Source: UBA7236 sp964463165 (GTDB lineage: Bacteria > Bacteroidota > Bacteroidia > Chitinophagales > BACL12). Taken from it: a stretch of 64,000 bases of DNA. The position numbers and the translations under genes were made by a program. The stretch is from the NCBI GenBank assembly GCA_964463165.1, contig CAYXBK010000007.1:119045-183044 (forward strand), in the 5' to 3' direction. Below the pieces are notes generated by a model, which was not told the origin of the DNA, did no database searches, and was given only the letters and a program-made list of their open reading frames with translations. Positions 1 through 8,135 of the stretch are shown here, one piece after another. Position 1 is the stretch's first letter; each line of letters opens with the position of its first letter.

Positions 1-525
1 GCAAGTGATCTGGTAAAACAGGTGGTGAATATGAATCATGGAAGATATCTGGAAGAAGATTCCATTCAGGGATATAAAACAGATTTTAATATCGGTGTTG
101 CGGGATATCCCGAAAAACATTTTGAAAGCCCGAATTTTAAAAGTGATTTAAAATATTTAAAACAAAAAGTAGATGCGGGTGCAGATTATATCGTAACGCA
201 AATGTTTTTTGACAATCAGAAATATTTTGATTTTGTGGACAGATGTCGTGCAGAAGGAATTACGGTTCCGATTATTCCCGGCATTAAACCCATTTCGTCT
301 GCGACACAAATTCATACGATACCAAGAACATTTCATGTGGATATTCCCGATGCATTAAGTGATACGATTGAAAATTGTAAATCACCTGAAGAAATAAAAA
401 AAGCCGGTGTGGAATGGTGCATTGAACAAAGCCGCGAACTCATAAAAAAAGGTGCACCCTGTCTGCATTTTTATACGATGGGAAATGTGGATGCGATGCG
501 AAAGATTGTAAAGGAAGTTTTTTAA
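1..525 (+). CDS. metF: Methylenetetrahydrofolate reductase, C-terminal part (5' end outside window)
   Basis: The reading frame is open from base 1, so the gene starts before the window and about 174 C-terminal residues are present. MetF reduces 5,10-methylene-THF to 5-methyl-THF with FAD, feeding methionine synthesis in the cytoplasm. Family motifs visible are the VAGYPEKH segment, the DYIVTQMFFDN strand, PIIPGIKPI, and the final PCLHFYTMGN motif near the C-terminus, which form the lower half of the TIM barrel. The length matches the end of a roughly 310-320-residue family member. The stop is followed by an A-rich run and the first of four GTGAGG palindromes. Confidence 0.95.
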   Translation, partial: ASDLVKQVVNMNHGRYLEEDSIQGYKTDFNIGVAGYPEKHFESPNFKSDLKYLKQKVDAGADYIVTQMFFDNQKYFDFVDRCRAEGITVPIIPGIKPISSATQIHTIPRTFHVDIPDALSDTIENCKSPEEIKKAGVEWCIEQSRELIKKGAPCLHFYTMGNVDAMRKIVKEVF

Positions 526-722
526 AAAAATTCGTGAGGACCTCACGCTAAGTAATGTATGGGCCTCGCTCTAATTGAACAATTGCTTTTCAAATAATAC
601 TCTCTTAGTGAGGTCCTCACGATTCGATGACGTGAGAACCTCACTCCAATTATTTTTTAAAATCTCACATCTGATTAAGACTTTTGATCTTTTATATTAA
701 ATACCAAGTGAGATCCTCACGA
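526..722. repeat. Intergenic cluster of four 13-bp palindromes
   Basis: Between metF and a convergent secreted-protein gene lie four copies of a palindrome of consensus GTGAGGnCCTCAC. They are at about 535-546 (within a 15-bp form, 533-547), 608-620, 632-644 (GTGAGAACCTCAC) and 708-720. The last ends two bases before the stop codon of the minus-strand gene. Each could form a small hairpin, and neighbouring copies could pair with each other. Arrangement between convergent stops suggests terminator or REP-like elements; no protein-coding signal was seen here. Confidence 0.7.
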
Positions 723-2555
723 TTACTCTTTAATAAAACGAATCCCCTCTACTCCATCTTCAGTTGTCATTTTCAAAAAATAAATTCCATTTGAAAAATG
801 ATCAATCGGAATTATAATATTTGAATTTGCAGATTGATTAAATATGTTCTGACCTCTTGCATCAAAAATTTCTATTTCAAAATTTCCTTCTAAACCAGTC
901 TCAATAAATAATTGATCAGATGCCGGGTTCGGATAAATTTTTATTGCAGATTTAATTTGTTGATTTAATTCAGATTGTAATTCATTTACAGCAAGAATTG
1001 CAATTGCTGTTGTATCTAAACATGGCGCATCTCCAACAATGCATCTGAAATTCTGATTATTATTTGCAAGCGTAACATCTGAAATAAACAACGTATCATT
1101 ATTTGAACCTGCATATTGACCTCCATCAATAATATTTTCCCAGCCTCCACCAAAATCACTCTGCCATTGATAAGATATTGCAGTATCGGAATTAACAACA
1201 TAAAAATATGCAGTGCTGTCTGTATTCACTTCCATATCCGCAGGCTGATTAATAATTGAATCTGAGCAGATCACAAATTCAGATCCATATCTCGCCAAAG
1301 CAAAATCCATATTAATTCCATCAAAGGTCCAGCCGCCGGCCATTATTTTTCCATCCGGTTGCAGTGCTAATGAAAAAATAATATCATCCTGTGTTTCAAA
1401 ATCTGTTCTTACAATTCCATTCTCTCCAAAAATCGTATCCAGACTTCCATCGGTATTATATCTTGCCAAAGCAAAATCGCCATTCTCAATTCCAAATTTT
1501 GAATAACCACCGGCGACAATTTTTCCGTCTTCCTGTAAAACAATTGATTGAATTTGATCCCATCCTTCACTTAATGCAGTCTTTACAATTCCGGTATCAT
1601 TAAATGTTGAATCCAGTGTTCCGTTTGAATTATATCTCACCAAAGCAAAATCCATATTCACATCTGCATCAACTCCCGCACTTCCTGCTGCAATTATTTT
1701 TCCATCTGTTTGAATGGCCATTGCATTTGCTTCTCTTGTATCGGTCGGGATATGTGTAATTAATTTTCCGTCTCCGCTGAATGAATCATCTAAGCTGCCA
1801 TATGTTTGATAACGTGCAATTGCAAAATCATAGGAAACACCCGGTGAGGTATAATATCCAACGGCGACAATTTTTCCGTCTTCCTGCACACCAACTGCAT
1901 AAGCGCCGTCATTATTTGATCCGAAATTAGTTGTGTGTTTTCCGTCGCCGCTTAATGTTGTATCAATGGTGCCGTCCGGATTAAATCTTGCCAGTGCAAA
2001 ATCGCCAATCGTTCCGTTCCATGTAAATCCTGCCGCAAGAATTTTTTGATCAGGCTGAATTACAATCGAACGTATCACATCTATATAATGTGTGTTGATG
2101 GCGAATGTTACGATTCCATCTTCACCAAAACTGCTGTCTAATGTTCCGTCTGTATTATAACGTGTTAAAGCAAATTCATTAAAATTTATAATATTATGAG
2201 TTGTTCCGCCGGCCACAATTTTTCCATCACCCTGAATGGCAACAGACCAGGCCGCATCATAATCATCGCCAATCGGTGTAATTACAATTCCATCCTCACC
2301 GAAACTACTGTCCGGAATTCCGCTTGAAAGAAATCTTGCAACCACAAAATCATCATTCAATCCATTAAAGGATTTGCCGGCAGCAACAATTTTTCCATCA
2401 TCCTGAACAGCAATGGAATAAATTGCATCATCTCCGCTGCCAATCGCCATTATCAATTTCCCATCCTCACTAAATGTGCTGTCTAACACACCGGGAGCCT
2501 GAGCGAATATAAATGCCGGTAAAAAGAAATAAAATAAACAGAATTTGATTTTCAT
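723..2555 (-). CDS. Secreted delta-60 repeat protein with T9SS type A sorting domain
   Basis: 610 aa. A signal peptide (residues 1 to about 19, ending FIFAQ) is followed by seven repeats of 56-59 residues with the pattern LDSSFGEDG ... DGKIVAAG ... DFALARYN, the delta-60 family usually predicted as a beta-propeller. An Ig-like or PKD-like segment (about 430-525) precedes a C-terminal domain with IYPNPASDQLFIETG and GIYFLKM, the T9SS type A signal for export and surface attachment. The start is the only ATG before a good signal peptide. It is the last of three tandem paralogues sharing signal and tail. Ligand or function is unknown. Confidence 0.88.
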   Translation of the reverse strand: MKIKFCLFYFFLPAFIFAQAPGVLDSTFSEDGKLIMAIGSGDDAIYSIAVQDDGKIVAAGKSFNGLNDDFVVARFLSSGIPDSSFGEDGIVITPIGDDYDAAWSVAIQGDGKIVAGGTTHNIINFNEFALTRYNTDGTLDSSFGEDGIVTFAINTHYIDVIRSIVIQPDQKILAAGFTWNGTIGDFALARFNPDGTIDTTLSGDGKHTTNFGSNNDGAYAVGVQEDGKIVAVGYYTSPGVSYDFAIARYQTYGSLDDSFSGDGKLITHIPTDTREANAMAIQTDGKIIAAGSAGVDADVNMDFALVRYNSNGTLDSTFNDTGIVKTALSEGWDQIQSIVLQEDGKIVAGGYSKFGIENGDFALARYNTDGSLDTIFGENGIVRTDFETQDDIIFSLALQPDGKIMAGGWTFDGINMDFALARYGSEFVICSDSIINQPADMEVNTDSTAYFYVVNSDTAISYQWQSDFGGGWENIIDGGQYAGSNNDTLFISDVTLANNNQNFRCIVGDAPCLDTTAIAILAVNELQSELNQQIKSAIKIYPNPASDQLFIETGLEGNFEIEIFDARGQNIFNQSANSNIIIPIDHFSNGIYFLKMTTEDGVEGIRFIKE

Positions 2556-2565
2556 GAATACGAAT

Positions 2566-4377
2566 TTATTCTTTCACAAAATTAATTCCGGCAATACTAT
2601 TTTTCGAAATAATTTTAATGAAATATATACCTGAAGAATAATTAATAAGAGAAATATTCGAACTTGAATTAATTATTGAATTGAAAACAATTTTTCCTCT
2701 CGCATCAAAAATTTCAATTTCAAAATTCTCCTGCAAACTTGTTTCAATAAATAATTGATCGGTTGCAGGATTGGGATAAATTTTTATTGCAGATAATAAT
2801 TGATTATTAATTTCCAGACCCTCATCAATCAATCCATCGCAATTATCATCCAGTCCATTTAATATTTCGGGAGCGCCGGGGTAGATGGAAGGGTTGGTGT
2901 CGTCGCAATCGGTGGAATCGATTACATATCCGGCTAATTCAAAACAGGAAAGTGAATCATTTAAAATATTACCGAAATCATCGCCATCCAAATCGGAGAA
3001 ATAATTTATAAATATTGCATCTTCATCAATTAAGCCGTTACAATTGTCGTCGCTGGCGTTACATATATCTTCCACGCCAGTAACTATACAGTCCGGTTTT
3101 AGTTTGACAATCCAATAATCCATTGTTCCATGATTGCCTGAAACATCGCCCGTATTCGATGAAGCATACCCAGCAACAATATAACCAGTATCATAAGTTT
3201 GATTGATATCAATTGCCCCGTCAAATCCTGAACTGCCAAGAGATCTTTCCCATTCTAAACTCCCGGTGGGTGATAACTTAACGACCCAAAAATCATGATC
3301 TCCGTGATTACCTGTCACGTCCCCATCAATTGAAATTGATCCACCTGCAACAATGTATCCTCCATCAATTGTTTGATGAACTGAAGAAGCTGCATCTATT
3401 TGAGAACCACCATAACATTTTTGCCATTCTAAGCCACCTTCTGCATTTAATTTTAATACCCAAAAATCATAATTCCCATGATTTCCTGAAACATCTCCGT
3501 CATTTGAAATAGTCCAACCTGCAACTATATATCCCCCATCAAATGTTTGCTGAATTGAATTTGCACGATCCTCACCTGATCCTCCATAGGATTTTTGCCA
3601 TTCAATACTTCCATCGCTTGAAAGTTTTAAAATCCAATAATCATTATCGCCATTATTAATTGTCAGGTCGCCATCACTTGATGAAGACATTCCACCAATG
3701 ACATATCCGTCATCAGAAGTTAGTGCCAATGACCAGGCATAATCAAAATTGCTACCCCCATAAGATTTTTGCCATTCGATATCACCATCTTCATTCAACT
3801 TTAAAATCCAGACATCCCCACCTCCGAAATTTTCTGTTAAATCACCATCGACCGAATGAGCATCGCCCGCGACAATAAAACCGCCATCTGAAGTTTGATG
3901 TATGGACCATCCATCTTCAACGTTCGATCCGCCATACGATTTCTTCCATTCAATGAATCCCGAATCAGATAGTTTTAAAATCCAATAATCACATTGACCA
4001 TGATTATCTGATACTTCACCATCTATTGAATAAGTCCACCCTGCTATAATATAACCATTATCATTTGTTTGCTCTACAAATTTTGCATAATCCCATTCGT
4101 ACCCACCAAATGATTTTTGCCATTCAATAATTCCGAATTTATTCACTTTTACTATCCAATAGTCGGTACTGAGGCCATAATGAAATGTTATATCACCATC
4201 ATCCGAATGTGTAAGGCCAGCCATAACATAACCACTATCACTTGTCTGATATATTGAATATGCTTCATCAATTGAAGTTCCCCCATAAGATTTCTCCCAC
4301 TCAATCTCCGGCGCTTGTCCGAAAACTAAAATACTTTTAAATAAAAAGAAATAAAATATGCAGAATTTAAATTTCAT
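2566..4377 (-). CDS. Secreted seven-repeat protein with one metal-binding motif and T9SS tail
   Basis: 603 aa. The signal peptide ends near residue 21 (LVFGQ). Seven repeats of about 54-60 residues follow, each opening with EWQKSYGG and containing DGGYIVAG and DYWILKL; the count fits a seven-bladed propeller. A MopE-like putative metal-binding segment (about 430-520; DNCNGLIDED, then DLDGDDFG, then TDCDDTNPSIYPGAP) leads into a type A T9SS domain with IYPNPATDQLFIET. Only ten bases separate it from the downstream gene, so the two are probably cotranscribed. Signal peptide and tail are nearly identical to those of the upstream neighbour, showing recent duplication. Confidence 0.87.
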   Translation of the reverse strand: MKFKFCIFYFFLFKSILVFGQAPEIEWEKSYGGTSIDEAYSIYQTSDSGYVMAGLTHSDDGDITFHYGLSTDYWIVKVNKFGIIEWQKSFGGYEWDYAKFVEQTNDNGYIIAGWTYSIDGEVSDNHGQCDYWILKLSDSGFIEWKKSYGGSNVEDGWSIHQTSDGGFIVAGDAHSVDGDLTENFGGGDVWILKLNEDGDIEWQKSYGGSNFDYAWSLALTSDDGYVIGGMSSSSDGDLTINNGDNDYWILKLSSDGSIEWQKSYGGSGEDRANSIQQTFDGGYIVAGWTISNDGDVSGNHGNYDFWVLKLNAEGGLEWQKCYGGSQIDAASSVHQTIDGGYIVAGGSISIDGDVTGNHGDHDFWVVKLSPTGSLEWERSLGSSGFDGAIDINQTYDTGYIVAGYASSNTGDVSGNHGTMDYWIVKLKPDCIVTGVEDICNASDDNCNGLIDEDAIFINYFSDLDGDDFGNILNDSLSCFELAGYVIDSTDCDDTNPSIYPGAPEILNGLDDNCDGLIDEGLEINNQLLSAIKIYPNPATDQLFIETSLQENFEIEIFDARGKIVFNSIINSSSNISLINYSSGIYFIKIISKNSIAGINFVKE

Positions 4378-4386
4378 GGGCAGAGA

Positions 4387-6714
4387 TTATTCTTTTATAA
4401 AATTAATTCCGGCAAAACTATTTTCTGAAATTATTTTCATGAAATAAATTCCCGAAGAAAAATTAATAAGAGAAATATTTGTGTTTGAATTAAATATTGA
4501 ATTAAAAACAATTCTTCCTCTCGCATCAAAAATTTCAATTTCAAAATTCTCCTGCAAACTTGTTTCGATAAATAACTGATCAGTAGCAGGATTCGGATAA
4601 ATTTTAATTGCAGATAATAATTGATCATTAATTTCCAAACCTTCATCAATCAACCCATTGCAATTATCATCTAAGCCATTTAATATTTCCGGAGCGCCGG
4701 GATAGATGGAGGGATTGGTGTCGTCGCAATCGGAATCATCAATTACATATCCATCGGGAATATCACATGCAAGAGAGTCAATTTCTATATTTCCGAAATT
4801 ATCAGCATCTGCATCTTCATAGGAATGCAAATAAGAAAGATTATCATCAATAATTCCATCACAATCATCATCCAGATAATTACATATTTCTTCTGCTCCC
4901 GGATATATTAATGGATTCGTATCATCGCAATCTGTGGAATCGGAAATATATCCTGGAATTGAATCAAGGCAGGAATTAATTAAATTATCCGCATCTCCAA
5001 AATTATCTGCATCATAATCTGCATATAATATGTATAATGGCAAATCTTCATCAATTAATAGATTGCAGTTATCGTCGATGGTATTGCAGATTTCCATTGC
5101 AGAAGGATTAATTAAAGAATCTGAATCATTGCAATCGGTATTGTCTAAAACATAATTCAATGGCTCGTTGCAGGAAATTGAATCGACCGAAATATTCCCA
5201 AAACCATCAGCATCAAAATCGAAATAATAAGTAATATAAATTGCATCTTCATCAATTAAACCATTGCAATTGTCGTCAATCAAATTACAAAAATCCACCA
5301 CAACCAACGGATTTATTGTTGAATCTGAATCGTTGCAATCAAGTGAGTTTAACGAATAATTATCCGGATAAAAACAACTAGTGGTAAAAGAAGCAGGGTC
5401 GCCGAAACCATCATTATCAATATCAGAATAATACGAAACATTGATACATTCTTTTTTCAATTTGATTGTCCAACAGTCCGTACCACCATGATTCCCGATT
5501 ATATCGCCATCATCGGAATTGGCCCAACCAGTGATAATATATCCGGAGTCGATAGTTTGTGTTATGTCATGAGCCACATCTAATTCTGAACCGCCAAAAG
5601 ATTTTTGCCATTCCATAGTTCCAATGCTGTCAACCTTATATACCCAATAATCTAATCCGCCTTTATTTTCCGTCAGATCACCATCGCTCGATTCGGACCT
5701 TCCGCAGACAATAAATCCATTATCAAAAGTTTGATGAATTTTCCATGCTTCATCATCTAAGGTTCCCCCGTAAATTTTTTGCCATATAATTTCCCCAGTT
5801 GAATCAATTTTAATTATCCAACAATCATCCTGTCCGATATGATCCGTTAAATCTCCATCGGAGGAGCCAGACAAGCCAGCTAAAATATAAGATCCGTCAT
5901 TTAATACTACCGTTGAATAAATATAATCATCTAGTGTTCCGCCATAACTTTTTTGCCATTGAATAACACCGACTGAATCAATTTTTACAACCCAGCCGTC
6001 TCGATTTCCATGGTTACCGCTAACATCAATATCATTGGATGTTGAATATCCCGTAATGATTAATCCATGATCCTTCGTCTCATTTATTGACAATGGATTA
6101 TCGTCTAGCGTTCCTCCGTAATTGTGTTCCCAATTAATATTACCATCAGGATCCAGGTTAACAACCCAATAATCAGAGTAAAGATCACTTCCATAGTGAT
6201 TAGAAACATCATCACCTTCTGAATCTGAATATCCCACAGCAATAAAATTTCCATTATTTAATTCAATAATGGATTCAACCCCGTCATCATCTTCACTGCC
6301 GTAACTTTTTATCCATACAGAATTTCCAGCTGAATCAATTTTTGCAATATAAAAATCGGGGTTAAGAGGTGCGGCATGATATCCTCCCAGTATAAATCCA
6401 CCATTGGTCAAAGCTGCCATTGAAACTACAGATTCTGCATTAGAAGTACCGTAACATTTCTGTGTTTCAATAATACCAGTTGAATCCAGTAAAAGAAATA
6501 AAAAATCAATGCTACCAATATGCCCGACTATATCACCATTTGTTGAAAATGTACCACCGGCAATTGCATATTGTCCATTCTTAGAAAAACAAGCGCTGCC
6601 CCAGTCAGTTAAACTACCACCAATTGAATTTTGCCATTCAATCTCCGGCGCCTGCCCAAAAATTAAAATGCCTTTAAATAAAAAGAAATAAAATAAACAG
6701 AATTTAATTTTCAT
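4387..6714 (-). CDS. Large secreted seven-repeat protein with multiple metal-binding motifs and T9SS tail
   Basis: 775 aa from the ATG at 6714, chosen because it gives a signal peptide (KIKFCLFYFFLFKGILIFGQ) almost identical to its neighbours; the frame stays open upstream but only through repeat DNA. Seven repeats of the EWQKSYGG/GYIITG/DYWVYKV type (about 25-430) are followed by four MopE-like segments (DNDGFGD, DADGFGN, DADNFGD, DADNFGN, each with a DDNCNGLIDED partner) and a type A T9SS domain. The acidic DxDxDGxG loops look suited to calcium. First gene of the tandem trio; probably surface-displayed. Confidence 0.86.
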   Translation of the reverse strand: MKIKFCLFYFFLFKGILIFGQAPEIEWQNSIGGSLTDWGSACFSKNGQYAIAGGTFSTNGDIVGHIGSIDFLFLLLDSTGIIETQKCYGTSNAESVVSMAALTNGGFILGGYHAAPLNPDFYIAKIDSAGNSVWIKSYGSEDDDGVESIIELNNGNFIAVGYSDSEGDDVSNHYGSDLYSDYWVVNLDPDGNINWEHNYGGTLDDNPLSINETKDHGLIITGYSTSNDIDVSGNHGNRDGWVVKIDSVGVIQWQKSYGGTLDDYIYSTVVLNDGSYILAGLSGSSDGDLTDHIGQDDCWIIKIDSTGEIIWQKIYGGTLDDEAWKIHQTFDNGFIVCGRSESSDGDLTENKGGLDYWVYKVDSIGTMEWQKSFGGSELDVAHDITQTIDSGYIITGWANSDDGDIIGNHGGTDCWTIKLKKECINVSYYSDIDNDGFGDPASFTTSCFYPDNYSLNSLDCNDSDSTINPLVVVDFCNLIDDNCNGLIDEDAIYITYYFDFDADGFGNISVDSISCNEPLNYVLDNTDCNDSDSLINPSAMEICNTIDDNCNLLIDEDLPLYILYADYDADNFGDADNLINSCLDSIPGYISDSTDCDDTNPLIYPGAEEICNYLDDDCDGIIDDNLSYLHSYEDADADNFGNIEIDSLACDIPDGYVIDDSDCDDTNPSIYPGAPEILNGLDDNCNGLIDEGLEINDQLLSAIKIYPNPATDQLFIETSLQENFEIEIFDARGRIVFNSIFNSNTNISLINFSSGIYFMKIISENSFAGINFIKE

Positions 6715-7002
6715 GGTAAATAATTGGAGAAGACTAAGATAGGGGAATATCGAATAATGAACAAGGAATAAAAAATAATAAACGGGCTGGCGCAAAAACT
6801 TTCGCGTCAGCCACTTGAACACTTGAACACTTGAGCATTGGCCGTAGTAGGAGAATATCGAATATTGAACAAGGAATAAAGAATAATAAACGGGCTGGCG
6901 CAAGAATCTTTGCGCAGCTACGTGAACACACGAACACGTGAACCTGCCGGCCGACGCATGGCGCATGTGCTGCTGGCAGGCGGGCACTCGAACACCTGAG
7001 CA
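6715..7002. repeat. Composite intergenic repeat region
   Basis: This stretch holds no supported gene. It contains two about 62-bp direct copies (6745-6806 and 6853-6915) that share GAATATCGAATA, AACAAGGAATAA and a GGGCTGGCGC hairpin arm. An octamer array of CACTTGAA units lies at 6812-6835. A 47-bp imperfect palindrome at 6941-6987 (CCTGCCGGCC ... GGCAGGCGGG) is flanked on both sides by CACnnGAA-type octamers. The palindrome recurs at 33113-33159 with three differences. The promoter of the secreted-protein operon must lie in or near this block; no clear TAnnTTTG was found. Confidence 0.75.
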
Positions 7003-7077
7003 CAAAAAAAAGCCCCTCGTTTCCGAAGAGCTTTTTAAAATCTTGAGAGCCTCACTGAGTGAGACCCTCAAGATTTT
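7003..7077 (-). terminator. Double hairpin terminator after the sigma/anti-sigma pair
   Basis: Reading the minus strand away from the small gene ending at 7076, a 41-bp near-perfect inverted repeat (7037-7077, arms starting AAAATCTTGAG) overlaps the stop codon. It is followed by a second stem (about 7008-7036) built on AAAAAGC/GCTTTTT and ending in a T-run on the minus strand. The second is a standard Rho-independent terminator. The first contains CTCAC/GTGAG arms resembling the palindromes at 526-722. Confidence 0.75.
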
Positions 7078-7315
7078 ACAGCGCATGCTCCTGTGGAGCG
7101 GTTCTGCTGCTGTAGTCCATTATTTTGTTTACCACTTCCTGCCGCGTGCTCATCCGCACCTTATCGAGCTCGGCTTTGCCTTCCAACAATGAGTCGTATA
7201 ATTCTTTTAACTCAAAGTCGCCGGCCAATGCCTCCTCAATTAAGCTGGATTCCTCTTCGGTAGTTTCCTGATAAATGTAACGGATGAGATTGTCTTGCGT
7301 AATGTTTTTTGTCAT
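7076..7315 (-). CDS. Small putative anti-sigma protein
   Basis: 79 aa, acidic and predicted helical, without a membrane segment or a Cys/His zinc motif. The segment NLIRYIYQETTEEESSLIEEAL resembles the start of anti-sigma domains, in which a short helix precedes a di-glutamate turn. It lies 69 bp downstream of an ECF sigma gene on the same strand and ends in a strong terminator, so the two form an operon. Role as a soluble sigma-factor partner is inferred from position and composition only; it could also be an unrelated small regulator. Confidence 0.6.
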   Translation of the reverse strand: MTKNITQDNLIRYIYQETTEEESSLIEEALAGDFELKELYDSLLEGKAELDKVRMSTRQEVVNKIMDYSSRTAPQEHAL

Positions 7316-7384
7316 GCAATAGCGTTTTAGGTTTAACCATAAAAATAACAGTTAGAAAACGCCGCTGCAAAATTTATTATTGTG

Positions 7385-7963
7385 TCAGATCGTGATATTT
7401 TTTGCAGACATTAATTTACGCAGGTTGATAAGCGCATACCGCATACGGCCCAGGGCAGTATTGATGCTTACACCGGTCACTTCCGAGATTTCCTTGAAAC
7501 TCATATCTGAATAGTGGCGCAGAATCAATACTTCTTTCTGTTCGTCCGGCAACTGATCGATCAGATTGCGCACACGCACAACCGTTTGATCTTCAATGAT
7601 CTTTTCTTCAACACTGGCATCCGAAAATTTCAATACGCTGAAAATATCAAAGCCATCGCGGGTTGTCACTTTCGGCAAACGCTTCTCGCGGCGGTAATAA
7701 TCCACGCAGAGATTGTAAGCCACACGGCTGATCCAGGGCAGAAATTTATTCTGTTCCTGATACTTTCCTGTGCGTAGTTTATCGATTACTTTAATGAAGG
7801 TTTCCTGGAGGAGATCTTCGGCCAGGTAGGAGTCGCGGACGAACATGAAGATGTAGGTGTATATCCTATCTTTGTGGCGATTGACAAGCTCGCCAAGAGC
7901 TTCTTCATGACCGGATAAATAAAGCTTTACAAGCTTATTATCAGGGAATTGCTGAACCTGCAT
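7385..7963 (-). CDS. RNA polymerase sigma factor, ECF (RpoE-like) family
   Basis: 192 aa. Region 2 is clear (about 20-90: HKDRIYTYIFMFVRDSYLAED then LLQETFIKVI), and region 4 follows (about 130-185: LPDEQKEVLILRHYSDMSFKEI, then VSINTALGRMRYALINLRK as the helix-turn-helix). It lacks regions 1 and 3, as ECF factors do, and has the usual length. It directs RNA polymerase to an unknown regulon. Divergent from uvrA across 172 bp; a GGAAC sequence lies in the upstream region, but no ECF promoter could be assigned with confidence. Confidence 0.93.
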   Translation of the reverse strand: MQVQQFPDNKLVKLYLSGHEEALGELVNRHKDRIYTYIFMFVRDSYLAEDLLQETFIKVIDKLRTGKYQEQNKFLPWISRVAYNLCVDYYRREKRLPKVTTRDGFDIFSVLKFSDASVEEKIIEDQTVVRVRNLIDQLPDEQKEVLILRHYSDMSFKEISEVTGVSINTALGRMRYALINLRKLMSAKNITI

Positions 7964-8068
7964 AATTAAATAAGGTTGTGATGAGGTGAACTAAAAATCT
8001 TAATAATTAGTGTAGATGTATAACCTTATAAGCAGTTCCTTTGTAGATTGTTTACGCAAATATAATTC

Positions 8069-8091
8069 CTGTTTTGTAAAAACCAAAACAG
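8069..8091. other. 8-bp inverted repeat in the sigma/uvrA intergenic region
   Basis: CTGTTTTG (8069-8076) and CAAAACAG (8084-8091) are separated by 7 bases, 45 bp upstream of the uvrA start. It could be an operator or a small hairpin in the uvrA leader. No T-run follows on either strand, so it is unlikely to be a terminator. Confidence 0.35.
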
Positions 8092-8135
8092 TTTGAGCAA
8101 GATTTACGGCTTATTTTTCTAAATGTTTCAATAAG

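Noticed and set aside
6734..7003. Minus-strand 89-codon frame in the repeat region
   Set aside because: Composition reflects the repeats (two similar segments), with no family pattern or plausible promoter.
723..7077. CRISPR array or adhesin cassette suggested by dense repeats
   Set aside because: Repeats are protein-level propeller units or short palindromes. No regular repeat-spacer pattern and no cas gene.
6715..7086. N-terminal extension of the large secreted protein to 7086
   Set aside because: The extra 124 residues come from repeat DNA and a terminator, and would place the signal peptide in the middle of the protein. The ATG at 6714 gives a signal peptide matching both paralogues.
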